From Oscillospiraceae bacterium (GTDB taxonomy: Bacteria; Bacillota; Clostridia; Oscillospirales; SIG627), in the NCBI GenBank assembly GCA_015065085.1, contig SVQW01000013.1, positions 1 to 64,000 of the forward strand: a stretch of DNA of 64,000 nucleotides, in the 5' to 3' direction. How positions within the stretch are numbered: position 1 is the first letter of the stretch; each line of letters starts with the position of its first letter. A program made the position numbers and the translations under genes. Positions 26,498-36,292 of this stretch are shown here, piece after piece. Under the pieces are notes generated by a model, which worked only from the letters and a program-made list of their open reading frames with translations, made no database searches and was not told the origin of the DNA.

Positions 26498-28103
26498 GTC
26501 CTCCTTTGATAACGGCATTGGCAACTATGTCCGCGTATTCCTCACATTTTTCCATGCTCTCGCATTCCGTCATTATTCTGATAACGGGCTCAGTGCCGCT
26601 TTTTCTCAAAAGCACCCTGCCCTTTTTGTCTATAAGCTTTTCCACCTCGGCAAGTGCTTCATTTACGCCCTTATCCGATGCCACCGCGTCCTTGTCCTTG
26701 ACACGTATATTCTTCGTATACTGAGGGTACAGCATCACAGGAGAGGCAAGCTCGGATAAAGACAGCTTTGTATCACAAATTTCCTCCGTAATCATTATTG
26801 CGGTTAAAATTCCGTCACCTGTTGTGGCATACTTCTTTATAATAACATGACCCGACTGCTCACCGCCCAGCGCATAGCCCTTTTCCTGCATACGCTCGTA
26901 TACAAATCTGTCGCCCACATTAGTCTGTTCACTCACAATGCCCGCTTTTTCAAGGCTTGAAACGAAACCGCTGTTGGACATAATCGTGGAAACCACCGTG
27001 TTACGGTCAAGCATATCACGTTTTTTCAGACGTGAAGCAAGAATATAAAGTATTTTGTCGCCGTCCACCACTTCTCCGTTTGCATCCACTGCAATACATC
27101 TATCGCCGTCACCGTCAAAGGCAAAGCCGAAATCAAGGTGCTGTTCCTTTACGACCCGACACAGTCTTTCGGTATCGGTGGCTCCGCATTTATGATTAAT
27201 GTTTATTCCGTCCGGCTCGTCGGATATGACTACGGTATGGGCACCCAATGCCGCAAACACCGATTTTGCTATCATCCAGCTTGCGCCGTTGGCGCAGTCA
27301 AGACCTATTCTGAAGTTTTTGTAGGAATGGGATGCAAGCGATATAAGATAGCCTACATATCGGTTTCTTCCGGAGCAGTAGTCGGTTATACACCCCAGCT
27401 TTTCACCCGAAGCGAGAGGCAGATCGTCGCCGTTTATACCCAAAGCCTTCATATCCCCGTCGATATATGATTCAATAAGAGCAGTAGTGGCGTCATCCAG
27501 CTTTTCACCGTAGCGGTTAATCACCTTTATGCCGTTGTCATAAAAGGGGTTATGAGACGCGGTTATCATTATACCGCAGTCAAATTCCTCACGGCAGGTG
27601 ACATATGAAACGCTGGGCGTGGTGGTTACATGAAGCATATACGCATCCGCTCCGGAAGCGGTTATGCCTGCCACAATGGAATATTCCAGCATATAGCTGG
27701 AGCGGCGCGTGTCCTTACCGATGACTATTTTAGGTCGATAACCCGCTTTTGTACAGCCAGAAAGCGGAGAGGAATAATACCAGCCCAGAAACCTGCCTAC
27801 TTTATACGCATGCATGGAAGTAAGTGTTACGTTTGCCTCCCCCCTGAAGCCATCCGTGCCGAAATACCGGTTGGAACGCTTTTGCGCGCATGGTGTGGGG
27901 ATTTCTGTTTTTTCCTGCAATAATTGGTCAGCCGATACATTAAAAAGCTCACAAAGCTGTAAAACCTTATCTATCTGGGGAAGCGCCTGATTCATTTCCC
28001 ATTTTGATACAGATTGTCTTGACACATCCGTTTTTTCTGCAAGCTGTTCCTGAGACATTCCTGCAATTGTACGAAGACGTGCTATTTTTTCTCCTAATTT
28101 CAT
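26484..28103 (-). CDS. glmM: phosphoglucosamine mutase with N-terminal XRE DNA-binding domain
   Basis: About 539 residues. Residues about 3-62 form an XRE/Cro helix-turn-helix (LGEKIARLRTIAGMSQEQLA, TDVSRQSVSKWE). After a short linker, residues 78 to the end are a complete mutase: NRYFGTDGFRG, catalytic serine near 183 in TASHNPFYDNG, metal loop DGDGDR near 330, GGEQSGH near 412 and RKSGTEPVIRI near 500. GlmM alone is about 445 residues. The mutase interconverts GlcN-6-P and GlcN-1-P for wall precursors. The ATG at 28103 has AGGAG 7 nt upstream, so the fused domain is in the translated product. No frameshift separates the parts. Nested palindromes over its promoter hint at self-regulation. 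Confidence 0.9.
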   Translation of the reverse strand: MKLGEKIARLRTIAGMSQEQLAEKTDVSRQSVSKWEMNQALPQIDKVLQLCELFNVSADQLLQEKTEIPTPCAQKRSNRYFGTDGFRGEANVTLTSMHAYKVGRFLGWYYSSPLSGCTKAGYRPKIVIGKDTRRSSYMLEYSIVAGITASGADAYMLHVTTTPSVSYVTCREEFDCGIMITASHNPFYDNGIKVINRYGEKLDDATTALIESYIDGDMKALGINGDDLPLASGEKLGCITDYCSGRNRYVGYLISLASHSYKNFRIGLDCANGASWMIAKSVFAALGAHTVVISDEPDGININHKCGATDTERLCRVVKEQHLDFGFAFDGDGDRCIAVDANGEVVDGDKILYILASRLKKRDMLDRNTVVSTIMSNSGFVSSLEKAGIVSEQTNVGDRFVYERMQEKGYALGGEQSGHVIIKKYATTGDGILTAIMITEEICDTKLSLSELASPVMLYPQYTKNIRVKDKDAVASDKGVNEALAEVEKLIDKKGRVLLRKSGTEPVIRIMTECESMEKCEEYADIVANAVIKGGHAVE

Positions 28104-28121
28104 ACCTTGTCTCCTGTCGTT

Positions 28122-28166
28122 TTGATATATTGTATTTATATTATCAAATACGAGAAAATATATCAA
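28122..28166. promoter_or_regulatory. glmM promoter inside nested inverted repeats
   Basis: Minus strand TTGATA (28166-28161), 17-bp spacer, TAATAT (28143-28138). Outer arms TTGATATATT (28122-28131) and AATATATCAA (28157-28166) are a perfect 10-bp inverted repeat. Inner arms GTATTT (28132-28137) and AAATAC (28146-28151) are a second one. Together they cover -35, spacer, -10 and start point, where a repressor would act. The fused XRE domain is the obvious candidate binder (inference). Confidence 0.55.
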
Positions 28167-28369
28167 CCAACTTTTATATATCTTTTTGGCAACCCAAGGT
28201 TGCGAAATCTTTAAAAAAATACGTTTTCTGTAATCATAACCGAAAAATCACACACTTTTCGCAAATCAAGCTTTGCGCTTTCCAAAATTACCGCAGGTAT
28301 CTGAAAAGCTCTTTTCCATCCGACGAAAAATAAGTTTCATTATTATATAAATAAATTTTCCAAAAACTA

Positions 28370-28398
28370 TTGCATTTTTTGAAAAACTGTGGTATACT
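28370..28398 (+). promoter_or_regulatory. promoter of the rimP-nusA-infB operon
   Basis: TTGCAT (28370-28375), 17-bp spacer, TATACT (28393-28398), start point near 28405. Confidence 0.75.
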
Positions 28399-28426
28399 AT
28401 GTATGTACATTAGAATATAGGATTAT

Positions 28427-28452
28427 GAAAGAGTGGTTCGCGCCACTCTTTC
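28427..28452 (+). ncRNA. rimP leader hairpin
   Basis: A perfect 10-bp stem GAAAGAGTGG/CCACTCTTTC with loop TTCGCG lies 9 bases before the rimP Shine-Dalgarno, within a leader of about 70 nt. Similar GAGTGG-type hairpins before rimP recur in Firmicutes as far as I recall; a role in NusA- or RimP-linked feedback or early termination is inference. Confidence 0.5.
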
Positions 28453-28474
28453 AAGTTTTATAAGGAGGTTTTTA

Positions 28475-28966
28475 ATGGCGAACAAAAAAAGTGCTGCATC
28501 TCCTAAAAATATTGCGGGGCTGGTGGAAACTCTGGTGCGCGATACGGTGGAAAAACTGGGCTACACCCTGTGGGATGTGGACTATTCCAAGGAAGGTGTA
28601 GACTGGAATCTCACCGTTTTTATTGACAAACCGGGAACGGAAATCGGTATTGACGACTGTGTAACAGTACATCATGCCATCGACCCCATTATTGACGAAG
28701 CAGACCCTATCAAAGACTTTTACTATCTCCAGGTTTCCACAGCGGGAATTGAGCGTACGCTTACAAGACCCGAGCACTATGAGCTTTACGCGGGAAAAGA
28801 GATAGACATAAAATTCTTTGCACCGCAGGAAATAGAGGGTGTAAAGCTCAAGAGTCTGCGTGCAGTCCTGGAAAAATACGAAAACAAAATTATTACTATA
28901 AACTACGAAGGGAAAATATTCGAGCTTGACGAAGCGGTATGTGCTTCGGTAAAGAGCGCCGAATAA
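28475..28966 (+). CDS. rimP: ribosome maturation factor RimP
   Basis: About 163 residues, normal length. It assists 30S subunit maturation. LWDVDYSKEGVDWNLTVFID and DPIKDFYYLQVSTAGIERTL fit the N-terminal domain, followed by the SH3-like C-terminal domain. I start at the ATG at 28475 behind AAGGAGG; an earlier in-frame start would lie in the leader hairpin. It is first in the translation operon. Confidence 0.93.
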   Translation: MANKKSAASPKNIAGLVETLVRDTVEKLGYTLWDVDYSKEGVDWNLTVFIDKPGTEIGIDDCVTVHHAIDPIIDEADPIKDFYYLQVSTAGIERTLTRPEHYELYAGKEIDIKFFAPQEIEGVKLKSLRAVLEKYENKIITINYEGKIFELDEAVCASVKSAE

Positions 28967-28982
28967 GGGTACGAGAAAAAAT

Positions 28983-30056
28983 ATGAACAATGAATTTTTC
29001 ACAGCACTGGACCTTTTGGAAAGCGAGAAAGGCATTTCAAAGGAATACATGTTGGAGAAGGTCGAAGCCGCACTCCAGGCGGCATACAAAAAGGACGTTC
29101 CGAACGGCTCCAATGTACGTGTGGTAATCGACCCCGTAAAAAAGGACGTCAAGATGTATCAGCAGAAAACGGTTGTTGAATCGGTAACCGATGAAGCCAC
29201 CGAAATAACCCTCGAGGCAGCTCACAAGGTGAGCAAACGCCTTAAGCTGGGCGACATTGCCGATGTGGAGATAAAGCCCAAGAATTTCGGACGTATCTCT
29301 GCACAGACTGCGAAGCAGGTTATAATCCAGGGCATTCGCGAAGCCGAGAGAGAGCTTATGGTTAAGGAATATGAGTCCAAGAAGGACGACATTCTCACCG
29401 CCATGGTAACAAAAATTGATCCCCTCAGCGGAAACGCAGTGCTGGAAATCGGCAAAAATCAGGCTACTCTCATTAAAAACGAACAGATTCCCGGCGAGGA
29501 TCTGAGAGTGGGCGACAGAATCAAGGTTTACGTAAACGAAGTTAAGAAAGAGACCAAAGGTCCCATAGTAATTCTTTCCAGAAGCAATCCCGGTCTTGTT
29601 AAAAGACTGTTCGAGCTTGAAATACCCGAAATACGCGACGGCACGGTAATCATTCACTCTATCTCCCGTGAAGCGGGAAGCCGTACCAAAATTGCAGTTT
29701 ATTCCAGAGACCCCGATGTAGACGCAATCGGCTCCTGCATTGGTCCCAAGGGTATGAGAAAAGCAGGCATCATGAATGAAATAGCGGGCGAAAAGATAGA
29801 CATCATCGAATACAGTGAAAGCCCGGAGGAATTCATCAAGGCGGCACTCTCCCCCGCTACCGTTCAGAGTGTTACCATTACCGAGCCCAAGTGCTGCCGT
29901 GTAATTGTTGACAACGATCAGCTTTCCCTGGCAATCGGCAAAAAGGGTCAGAATGCAATGCTTGCGGCAAGACTTACCGGCTTCAAGATAGATATCAAAT
30001 CTCCTGAAATGGCGGCACAGGAAGCAGCTTCGGGCAACGGAGATGTTGAAGAATAA
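28983..30056 (+). CDS. nusA: transcription elongation/termination factor NusA
   Basis: 357 residues, the Firmicutes short form lacking the C-terminal acidic repeats. N-terminal RNA-polymerase-binding domain, S1 domain near 135-200, then two KH domains (DPDVDAIGSCIGPKGMR, LSLAIGKKGQNAMLAARLTG). It sits 16 bp after rimP; its stop overlaps the ylxR start by one base (TAATG). Confidence 0.96.
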   Translation: MNNEFFTALDLLESEKGISKEYMLEKVEAALQAAYKKDVPNGSNVRVVIDPVKKDVKMYQQKTVVESVTDEATEITLEAAHKVSKRLKLGDIADVEIKPKNFGRISAQTAKQVIIQGIREAERELMVKEYESKKDDILTAMVTKIDPLSGNAVLEIGKNQATLIKNEQIPGEDLRVGDRIKVYVNEVKKETKGPIVILSRSNPGLVKRLFELEIPEIRDGTVIIHSISREAGSRTKIAVYSRDPDVDAIGSCIGPKGMRKAGIMNEIAGEKIDIIEYSESPEEFIKAALSPATVQSVTITEPKCCRVIVDNDQLSLAIGKKGQNAMLAARLTGFKIDIKSPEMAAQEAASGNGDVEE

Positions 30057-30337
30057 TGCAGCAGGTTCAAAAGAAATCACCTGAAAGGCGCTGTACAGGA
30101 TGCGGTGAAACAAGACTTAAAAAGGACCTCATACGTGTACTGCGCGCTCCCGACGGCACACTGTCCGTTGACACTACGGGCAAAAAATCCGGCAGAGGAG
30201 CATATATCTGTAACAAAAAAGAATGCTTTATAAAGGCAAAAAAGTCACGACGTATCGAAAGCAGTCTCAAATGTCAGATATCAGATGAGCTTTACAATCA
30301 GCTTGAACAGCAGATTGAGGTGTCATCGGATGAATAG
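30056..30337 (+). CDS. ylxR: YlxR/RnpM-family RNA-binding protein
   Basis: 93 residues with the family signature RRCTGCGETRLKKDLIRVLR and SGRGAYICNKKECF. In Bacillus the homologue has been reported to bind RNase P RNA. Overlaps nusA by 1 base and ylxQ by 8 bases, so it is translationally coupled on both sides. Confidence 0.93.
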   Translation: MQQVQKKSPERRCTGCGETRLKKDLIRVLRAPDGTLSVDTTGKKSGRGAYICNKKECFIKAKKSRRIESSLKCQISDELYNQLEQQIEVSSDE

Positions 30338-30668
30338 CGAGATAAAAGCTCCCGACCGCGTTTTAAGCTCAATCGGGCTTGCCAAACGGGCAGGTAAAAC
30401 AGTCACCGGCACCGAGCTTGTTCAGGACGCTGTAAGAAAAGGTAAAGCAAAAATCGTCATTGCTGCATCTGATATTTCGCAGGGAAGCAAAAAAAAGCTG
30501 GTTAACACCTGCGTGTACTACAAAGCAGAGCTTGTGGAGTACTCCGACATGAAATCGCTTTCGGCAGCCATGGGCGTCAAAAAGCTCATAACCTCTGTGG
30601 CTGTAACAGATGAAAACTTTAAAATACTTATAAAAAAACAGCTCTCCGTTATGACGGAAAATGATTGA
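30330..30668 (+). CDS. ylxQ: L7Ae-like ribosome-associated protein (YlxQ)
   Basis: About 112 residues. The L7Ae/L30e pattern is [24 protein letters not shown], then [14 protein letters not shown]. The family recognises kink-turn RNA. I use the ATG at 30330, overlapping the ylxR end, with GAGGTG upstream. Confidence 0.9.
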   Translation: MNSEIKAPDRVLSSIGLAKRAGKTVTGTELVQDAVRKGKAKIVIAASDISQGSKKKLVNTCVYYKAELVEYSDMKSLSAAMGVKKLITSVAVTDENFKILIKKQLSVMTEND

Positions 30669-30682
30669 TAAGGTGGGATTAT

Positions 30683-33340
30683 ATGTCCGCAGATACTAAG
30701 AACAAAATTAACACACTTGCCAAAGATTTTGGCGTTAAAAGCAAAGATCTGGTTAAAATATTCGAGGACAACGGAATGGACGTTAAGAACAGAATGTCCG
30801 CTCTGCGTGACGAAGAGGTAAACTTCGCATATGAATATTTTTCCAAAGCTACTCCCGTCGAGGATATCGACAAATACCTTTCAGGTGAGATAAAGGTAAA
30901 TTATCCCGACACCGCACTCGAAAAGAAGGATAAAAAGCCCGATCCGGCAAAGGAAGAAAAACCGGTTGAAAAGCCTGTTGCCGATAAGAAGGCGTCAGAG
31001 GAAAAAGTACCCGAAAAGAAGCAGTCTGCCAACAAGCAACCCGAAAAAATGCCCGCAAATGCGGAAAAAGCCGCTCACTCCAAGGACGACAAAAAGCCCG
31101 CAGCACAGCAGAATCAACCCAAAAAGCCCGCGGATAACCGTCCTCAGCAGGCTCAGCACGTCAGCAAGAATACTCAGGCGAAAAACGACCGTCCCGCACA
31201 GCAGGTGCATGGTGACAGACCTCCCGTTAAGAAGCCCGAGCCTCAGAGCGCTATTGACAAATTTACCCAGAAGGTAGGAAAGAGCCAGCCTCAGCAACAG
31301 AATCAGCCCAAAAAGCCCGCCGAACAGCAAAATCAACCCAAAAAGCCTCAGAACACCATTAACAGAACCGCGCAGGGCTTTGCGGATGTTACCAAGAATG
31401 TTCGCGTTGTCGATACAAGAGGTACAGAGGTAGACCTTTCCAAATACGATGACAAGCTTCTTGACCACATGAACGATGGACGCCGCGGCGACAATGACGG
31501 CGGAAAGCAGAAATTCAAGAAGAACAATGGCCGTCCCGACAGAAAGCCCGGCTTCAAGAAAAAGAGCGAGCCTATCAAGCCTCAGCTCCCTTCTGTAATC
31601 ACTCTTCCCGACCAGATGATAGTTTCCGACCTTGCACGTGAGCTTCATATCACCACCGCACAGGTTGTCAAGAAGCTTATGACTCTGGGTATGATGGTTA
31701 CTCTCAACCAGTCCATCGACTTTGACACCGCCGCAATCGTTGCGGACGAATTCGGTGTAAAGGCTGAAAAGATTGTTGTTGTCACCATTGAGGAAAAGCT
31801 TATCGACGAACACGAGGACACCAGCGAAGAACTGGTTGAAAGAAGTCCTGTTGTGTGCGTTATGGGTCACGTTGACCACGGTAAGACCTCTCTGCTTGAC
31901 GCTATCCGCCATGCAAACGTTACTGCAGGCGAAGCGGGCGGTATAACACAGCACATCGGTGCGTACCGCGTAAGCATAAACGGAAAGGACATCACTTTCC
32001 TTGACACCCCCGGTCACGAGGCGTTCACAGCAATGCGTGCAAGAGGTGCTCAGGCTACCGATATCGCAATTCTGGTTGTTGCGGCAGATGATGGTATCAT
32101 GCCTCAGACCATAGAAGCTATAAATCATGCAAAAGCGGCAGGTGTATCCATTATCGTTGCCATCAACAAGATAGATAAACCTGCAGCAAACGTCGAAAAT
32201 GTCAAAACAGAGCTTACAAAATATGAACTTGTTCCCGAGGAATGGGGCGGCGATGTTATCTGCGTGCCCGTTTCGGCAGTTACAAAGCAGGGTATCGATG
32301 ACCTTCTTGAAAACGTACTTCTCGTGGCGGAGGTTGCCGAGCTTAAGGCAAACCCCAACCGTGCCGCAAAGGGTATCGTTATAGAAGCAAAGCTGGATAA
32401 GGGCAGAGGTCCCGTTGCTACCGTACTGGTACAGAACGGTACTCTCCATGCAGGCGACACCGTTATTGCAGGTACTTGCGTAGGACGTATCCGTGCCATG
32501 ACAAATGACAAGGGTGAAACCGTTAAGGAAGCAGGTCCCTCGGTTCCTGTTGAGATACTTGGTCTTTCCGATGTTCCGGGCGCAGGCGACATTTTCAACG
32601 CAGTAAGCGACGAAAGAATGGCAAGAGAGCTTGCACAGCAGCGCCGCGACAAGGAAAAAGAGGAAGAATTCATGCAGAACTCCAAGGTATCGCTGGATGA
32701 CCTCTTCAACCAGATAAAGGACGGCGTCAAGGAGCTTAACATTATCGTTAAGGCTGACGTTCAGGGCTCTGCCGAGGCTGTCAAGGCATCTCTCGAAAAG
32801 ATTTCCAACGAGGAAGTACGCGTCCGCGTTATCCACAGCGGTGTAGGTGCCATACGTGAAAATGACGTTATGCTTGCCGCCGCTTCCAACGCCATCATTG
32901 TCGGCTTCAACGTACGTCCCGACAAGGGTGCAATCGATTCTGCCGAAAGACAGCAGGTCGACATGAGAACTTACAGAATAATCTACGAATGCATTGAAGA
33001 AATCACCGCCGCTATCAATGGTATGTTGGCTCCCAAGTTCAAGGAAGTCATTCTGGGTACCGCTGAAGTGCGTCAGACCATTCATGTTCCCAACGTAGGC
33101 ACCATCGCCGGTTCATATGTTACCGACGGTAAGGTTACACGTAACGCAGGCATCCGTATTGTCCGTGACGGCATAGTTATCTTTGAGGACAAGATTTCCT
33201 CTCTGCGCCGTTTCAAGGATGACGTCAAGGAAGTTGCACAGGGCTATGAATGCGGTATAGGTCTTGAAAAGTACAACGATATCAAGATCGGCGACGTATT
33301 CGAGGCATTCATGATGGAAGAAATTAAAGCAGGTGAATAA
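30683..33340 (+). CDS. infB: translation initiation factor IF-2
   Basis: About 885 residues. Short N-terminal IF2_N domain ([20 protein letters not shown]). A disordered K/P/Q-rich linker (about 75-280) carries QQNQPKKP three times. A second IF2_N unit ([17 protein letters not shown]) follows, then the GTPase: GHVDHGKTS near 395, [12 protein letters not shown]. The C-terminal initiator-tRNA-binding domain is intact. It brings fMet-tRNA to the 30S subunit. Start ATG at 30683 behind AAGGTGG; a TTG six codons earlier overlaps ylxQ and is less likely. Confidence 0.96.
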   Translation: MSADTKNKINTLAKDFGVKSKDLVKIFEDNGMDVKNRMSALRDEEVNFAYEYFSKATPVEDIDKYLSGEIKVNYPDTALEKKDKKPDPAKEEKPVEKPVADKKASEEKVPEKKQSANKQPEKMPANAEKAAHSKDDKKPAAQQNQPKKPADNRPQQAQHVSKNTQAKNDRPAQQVHGDRPPVKKPEPQSAIDKFTQKVGKSQPQQQNQPKKPAEQQNQPKKPQNTINRTAQGFADVTKNVRVVDTRGTEVDLSKYDDKLLDHMNDGRRGDNDGGKQKFKKNNGRPDRKPGFKKKSEPIKPQLPSVITLPDQMIVSDLARELHITTAQVVKKLMTLGMMVTLNQSIDFDTAAIVADEFGVKAEKIVVVTIEEKLIDEHEDTSEELVERSPVVCVMGHVDHGKTSLLDAIRHANVTAGEAGGITQHIGAYRVSINGKDITFLDTPGHEAFTAMRARGAQATDIAILVVAADDGIMPQTIEAINHAKAAGVSIIVAINKIDKPAANVENVKTELTKYELVPEEWGGDVICVPVSAVTKQGIDDLLENVLLVAEVAELKANPNRAAKGIVIEAKLDKGRGPVATVLVQNGTLHAGDTVIAGTCVGRIRAMTNDKGETVKEAGPSVPVEILGLSDVPGAGDIFNAVSDERMARELAQQRRDKEKEEEFMQNSKVSLDDLFNQIKDGVKELNIIVKADVQGSAEAVKASLEKISNEEVRVRVIHSGVGAIRENDVMLAAASNAIIVGFNVRPDKGAIDSAERQQVDMRTYRIIYECIEEITAAINGMLAPKFKEVILGTAEVRQTIHVPNVGTIAGSYVTDGKVTRNAGIRIVRDGIVIFEDKISSLRRFKDDVKEVAQGYECGIGLEKYNDIKIGDVFEAFMMEEIKAGE

Positions 33341-33342
33341 TT

Positions 33343-33702
33343 TTGCCCGGTAATTACAGAAAAAACAGAATTAACGAAAGCGTTGCCAGAGAAATTGCAG
33401 ACATTCTGCGTGAGGTTAAGGATCCGCGCATACAACAGAGCTTTATTACCATAACCTCTGCCATGGTAACGGCTGATTTGAAATTTGCAAAAGTATATTA
33501 CAGCTTTCTGGGCGGCGACGAAAAGGAAATCAAAAAGGGACTTCAGAGTGCCACGGGCTTTATACGCCGTGAGCTTGCGATGCGTCTGAATCTTCGCATT
33601 ACACCCGAATTGAAATTTTATTTCGACGATTCGCCTCAGCACGGAGCTGATATTTCCAACATTCTCAAGACACTGGACATCAGGAATGATGATGACGAAT
33701 GA
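33343..33702 (+). CDS. rbfA: 30S ribosome-binding factor A
   Basis: 119 residues. The KH-like fold is seen in INESVAREIADILREVKDPRI and LKFAKVYYSFLG. It helps 16S rRNA 5'-end maturation. TTG start, 2 bp after the infB stop, with AGGTGA upstream; start supported by the conserved YRKNRINE opening. Confidence 0.93.
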   Translation: MPGNYRKNRINESVAREIADILREVKDPRIQQSFITITSAMVTADLKFAKVYYSFLGGDEKEIKKGLQSATGFIRRELAMRLNLRITPELKFYFDDSPQHGADISNILKTLDIRNDDDE

Positions 33703-33715
33703 TTAAGGAGAAGCC

Positions 33716-34699
33716 ATGAACAGCATACCCTTCAGCTATGAACCCGACTGCGAATTTTACAGCCGTATGGAAGAATGTCTTCTGGACGAAAAGGTTGACA
33801 ACATCAGCATAATCACCCATGCGCGGCCCGACGGAGATACCGTCGGGAGCGCATATGCCCTTGCGTATATTCTTCTCAGAAACGGCAAAAAGGCACAGGT
33901 GGTATGCAATGACACCATCTCCGACAAATTTGACTATATAACAGAGCTTACTTTTCCCGAGTTCACTCCCGAATGCGCCGTAACGGTTGATGTTGCCGCT
34001 CCCGAGCTTATAGGTACAGAAATCGATTTGCCCGTAATTTGTGCCATAGACCACCACACCCGAAACAATGTGGATGCCAAGGTGAAGTTTGTGAAAAGCG
34101 ACAAAGGCGCCTGTGGAGAGATAATTTTTGAATTTGCCGTATTTACGGATGCGGAATTTGACGAATATCTTGCCAAGTGTCTGTACACAGCTATTGCTAC
34201 CGACACGGGCTGCTTCAAGTACGAGTCGGTTACCGAAAGTACATTTCTGGCAGCGGCATATCTTTCACGTTATATCCCGCGGGAAACGGCAGCAAAGCTT
34301 AATCTCAGGCATTTTGATACAAAGTCCATGGGACAGCTTAAGGTGGAAAAATATGCCCTGGAAAACCTTCACATGTACTTCGGGAACACGCTGGGCATAT
34401 GCACCGTAACGGACGAGCTTAAAGAAGAACTGGGCGTAAGCGACGAAGATATGGAATGCCTTTCTCAGCTTGCCCGTCAGATTGACACAGTGGAAACCTC
34501 TGTTTCCATTAAGCCCAAGGGCGACGGAGTGTTCAAAATCTCCGTACGCACCAAGGAATATGTGGATGCGGCACTGTTATGCTCACGCTTCGGTGGCGGC
34601 GGACACAAGCGCGCGGCGGGCTGTACAATAAGCGGAACAGCACAGGAGGCAGAAGAAAAAATAGTCAATATGTATCGTGAGACAGTAATACAAAGATGA
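33716..34699 (+). CDS. nrnA: DHH-family phosphoesterase, NrnA-like nanoRNase/pAp phosphatase
   Basis: 327 residues. Metal-binding motifs: THARPDGDTVGSA near residue 30, AIDHHTRN (the DHH motif) near 105, and the DHHA1 signature RFGGGGHKRAAGC near the C-terminus. NrnA degrades short oligonucleotides and pAp. It follows rbfA by 13 bp and overlaps truB by 4 bases, the usual Firmicutes place. Confidence 0.92.
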   Translation: MNSIPFSYEPDCEFYSRMEECLLDEKVDNISIITHARPDGDTVGSAYALAYILLRNGKKAQVVCNDTISDKFDYITELTFPEFTPECAVTVDVAAPELIGTEIDLPVICAIDHHTRNNVDAKVKFVKSDKGACGEIIFEFAVFTDAEFDEYLAKCLYTAIATDTGCFKYESVTESTFLAAAYLSRYIPRETAAKLNLRHFDTKSMGQLKVEKYALENLHMYFGNTLGICTVTDELKEELGVSDEDMECLSQLARQIDTVETSVSIKPKGDGVFKISVRTKEYVDAALLCSRFGGGGHKRAAGCTISGTAQEAEEKIVNMYRETVIQR

Positions 34700-35601
34700 A
34701 CGGAATACTTAATTTATACAAGCCCTCGGGCATTACATCCCAGACGGCGGTAAGCATCGTCAAGCGCGTATTCGGCGTGAAAAAAGCGGGGCATACCGGA
34801 ACGCTGGATCCCATGGCATCGGGAGTTCTTCCCATACTTGTCGGGAGCGCCGTAAAGCTCAGCGAATACATGATATGTGACGGAAAAAAGTACCGCACAA
34901 AGCTTCAGCTGGGTATCACTACCGACACCGAGGATACCACGGGAAAAGTACTTACAAAAAGCGATTTTCTGCCGGACAAAAGCGTTATAACACAGGCGGT
35001 AATGAGTTTTGTGGGGGAATATATGCAGATTCCGCCCATGTACTCAGCCATAAAAAAGGATGGAAAAAAGCTTTATGAAATAGCAAGACTCGGCGGCGAA
35101 ATTGAACGTGAACCGCGTCGTGTGGTAATAGAATCCATCGAAATTCATGAAATCGGACAGGATTTCTGTGAGTTTTCGGTTTCCTGCTCAAAAGGGACAT
35201 ATATCCGCACCCTCTGTGCCGACATCGGCAAAAAGCTGGGATGCGGAGGTGCAATGGCATCGCTGGAAAGACTGGAAGCAGGTGGATTTGAGCTTGGCGG
35301 AAGCATAACGCTGGAAGCTCTCAAAGAAACAGAAAAGGAACAGCTCGAAAAGACCCTTGTATCCATTGAAGACTTTTTTGACGGTCTTGAAAGAATACGT
35401 CTTAACCCTTTCTTTTCTACGCTGGCACTCAACGGTGCTCATGTTTTTACATCGAAAATCAAAGAAAATCTCTCCCTGGGTCAAAGAGTTTTGCTGTATA
35501 CCTGCCAAAACAATTTTTTCGCATTGGGTGAGGTTATGGAAATCGAGGGTGAAATGGCTGTGAAGCCCATCAAAATGTTCTTTACGGCAAGCGATTTTTA
35601 A
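34696..35601 (+). CDS. truB: tRNA pseudouridine-55 synthase
   Basis: 301 residues. Catalytic aspartate in GHTGTLDPMASGVLPI near residue 40; QIPPMYSAIKKDGKKLYEIAR and CSKGTYIRTLCADIG are typical. A PUA-like C-terminal region follows. In many Firmicutes ribF comes next; here an SGNH hydrolase does. Confidence 0.95.
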   Translation: MNGILNLYKPSGITSQTAVSIVKRVFGVKKAGHTGTLDPMASGVLPILVGSAVKLSEYMICDGKKYRTKLQLGITTDTEDTTGKVLTKSDFLPDKSVITQAVMSFVGEYMQIPPMYSAIKKDGKKLYEIARLGGEIEREPRRVVIESIEIHEIGQDFCEFSVSCSKGTYIRTLCADIGKKLGCGGAMASLERLEAGGFELGGSITLEALKETEKEQLEKTLVSIEDFFDGLERIRLNPFFSTLALNGAHVFTSKIKENLSLGQRVLLYTCQNNFFALGEVMEIEGEMAVKPIKMFFTASDF

Positions 35602-35617
35602 AAGGAAGTGTTCGATT

Positions 35618-36274
35618 ATGGAAAAATCATATTTCAAAGGCAAGAAGTTTGTTTTCCTGGGCGACAGCATCACCTACGGACAGGTGGGACCGTCCTGCCC
35701 CGAAAACATATATCATCAGTATCTCAAGCGCAATTTTGAACTTGGTGAAGCGGTAAACTACGGCATAAACGGCTCGCGTATTGCTCACCAGGAGCTGGAG
35801 CAAAACGGCGGTGCATTTTCCGTACGCTACACGAGTATGGACAATGACGCGGATTTTGCGGTTGTATTTGGCGGTATAAACGATTTTCTTCACGGAACTG
35901 CGGATTTTGGTGAATTTGATGACCGTACCGTAAACACATTTTACGGTGCATGCCATGTCCTTTTGAGCGGACTTGTCAAAAAATACATCGGCAAAACCGT
36001 CATTGTTATGACACCTCCGCACTGCGAGCGTGAAAAAGACCCTATTCATCGACGCAACGCTGTAACGGGTAAAACCCTTTCGGAATACGTAGATGCCTTG
36101 ATTAGCGTTGCACGTTATTATTCCGTACCCGTTCTTGACATATATGCTACGAGCGGTATAGTTCCCCATGTGGAAGAAAATAAAATAAAATTTGCACCCG
36201 ACGGTCTGCACCCAAACGACCCGGGACATCAAAAAATTGCTGAGCGACTCGAATCGTTTTTACTCAGTTTATAA
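35618..36274 (+). CDS. SGNH/GDSL-family hydrolase
   Basis: 218 residues, no signal peptide. Block I FLGDSITYGQ has the nucleophile serine, block III GGINDF, block V DGLHPNDPGHQK the Asp and His of the triad. Family members are esterases or deacetylases, often on carbohydrates; substrate unknown. 16 bp after truB and probably in the same transcript. Confidence 0.9.
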   Translation: MEKSYFKGKKFVFLGDSITYGQVGPSCPENIYHQYLKRNFELGEAVNYGINGSRIAHQELEQNGGAFSVRYTSMDNDADFAVVFGGINDFLHGTADFGEFDDRTVNTFYGACHVLLSGLVKKYIGKTVIVMTPPHCEREKDPIHRRNAVTGKTLSEYVDALISVARYYSVPVLDIYATSGIVPHVEENKIKFAPDGLHPNDPGHQKIAERLESFLLSL

Positions 36275-36292
36275 CAGTTAAAGGAGAAAAAA

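Larger units (their letters stand above)
28104..28474. other. divergent intergenic region glmM/rimP
   Basis: 371 bases without a gene. It holds the glmM promoter/operator (28122-28166), a small GCAACC-CAA-GGTTGC hairpin (28189-28203), an AT-rich stretch with nothing recognised (28204-28369), the rimP promoter (28370-28398) and the rimP leader hairpin (28427-28452). Confidence 0.6.

Noticed and set aside
29037..30113. Minus-strand open frame of 358 codons opposite nusA
   Set aside because: Shadow of nusA without a start signal or a known domain.
30995..33085. Minus-strand open frame of 696 codons opposite infB
   Set aside because: It is the mirror of a highly codon-biased gene, has no ribosome site and shows no recognisable domain; IF-2 on the plus strand explains the region.
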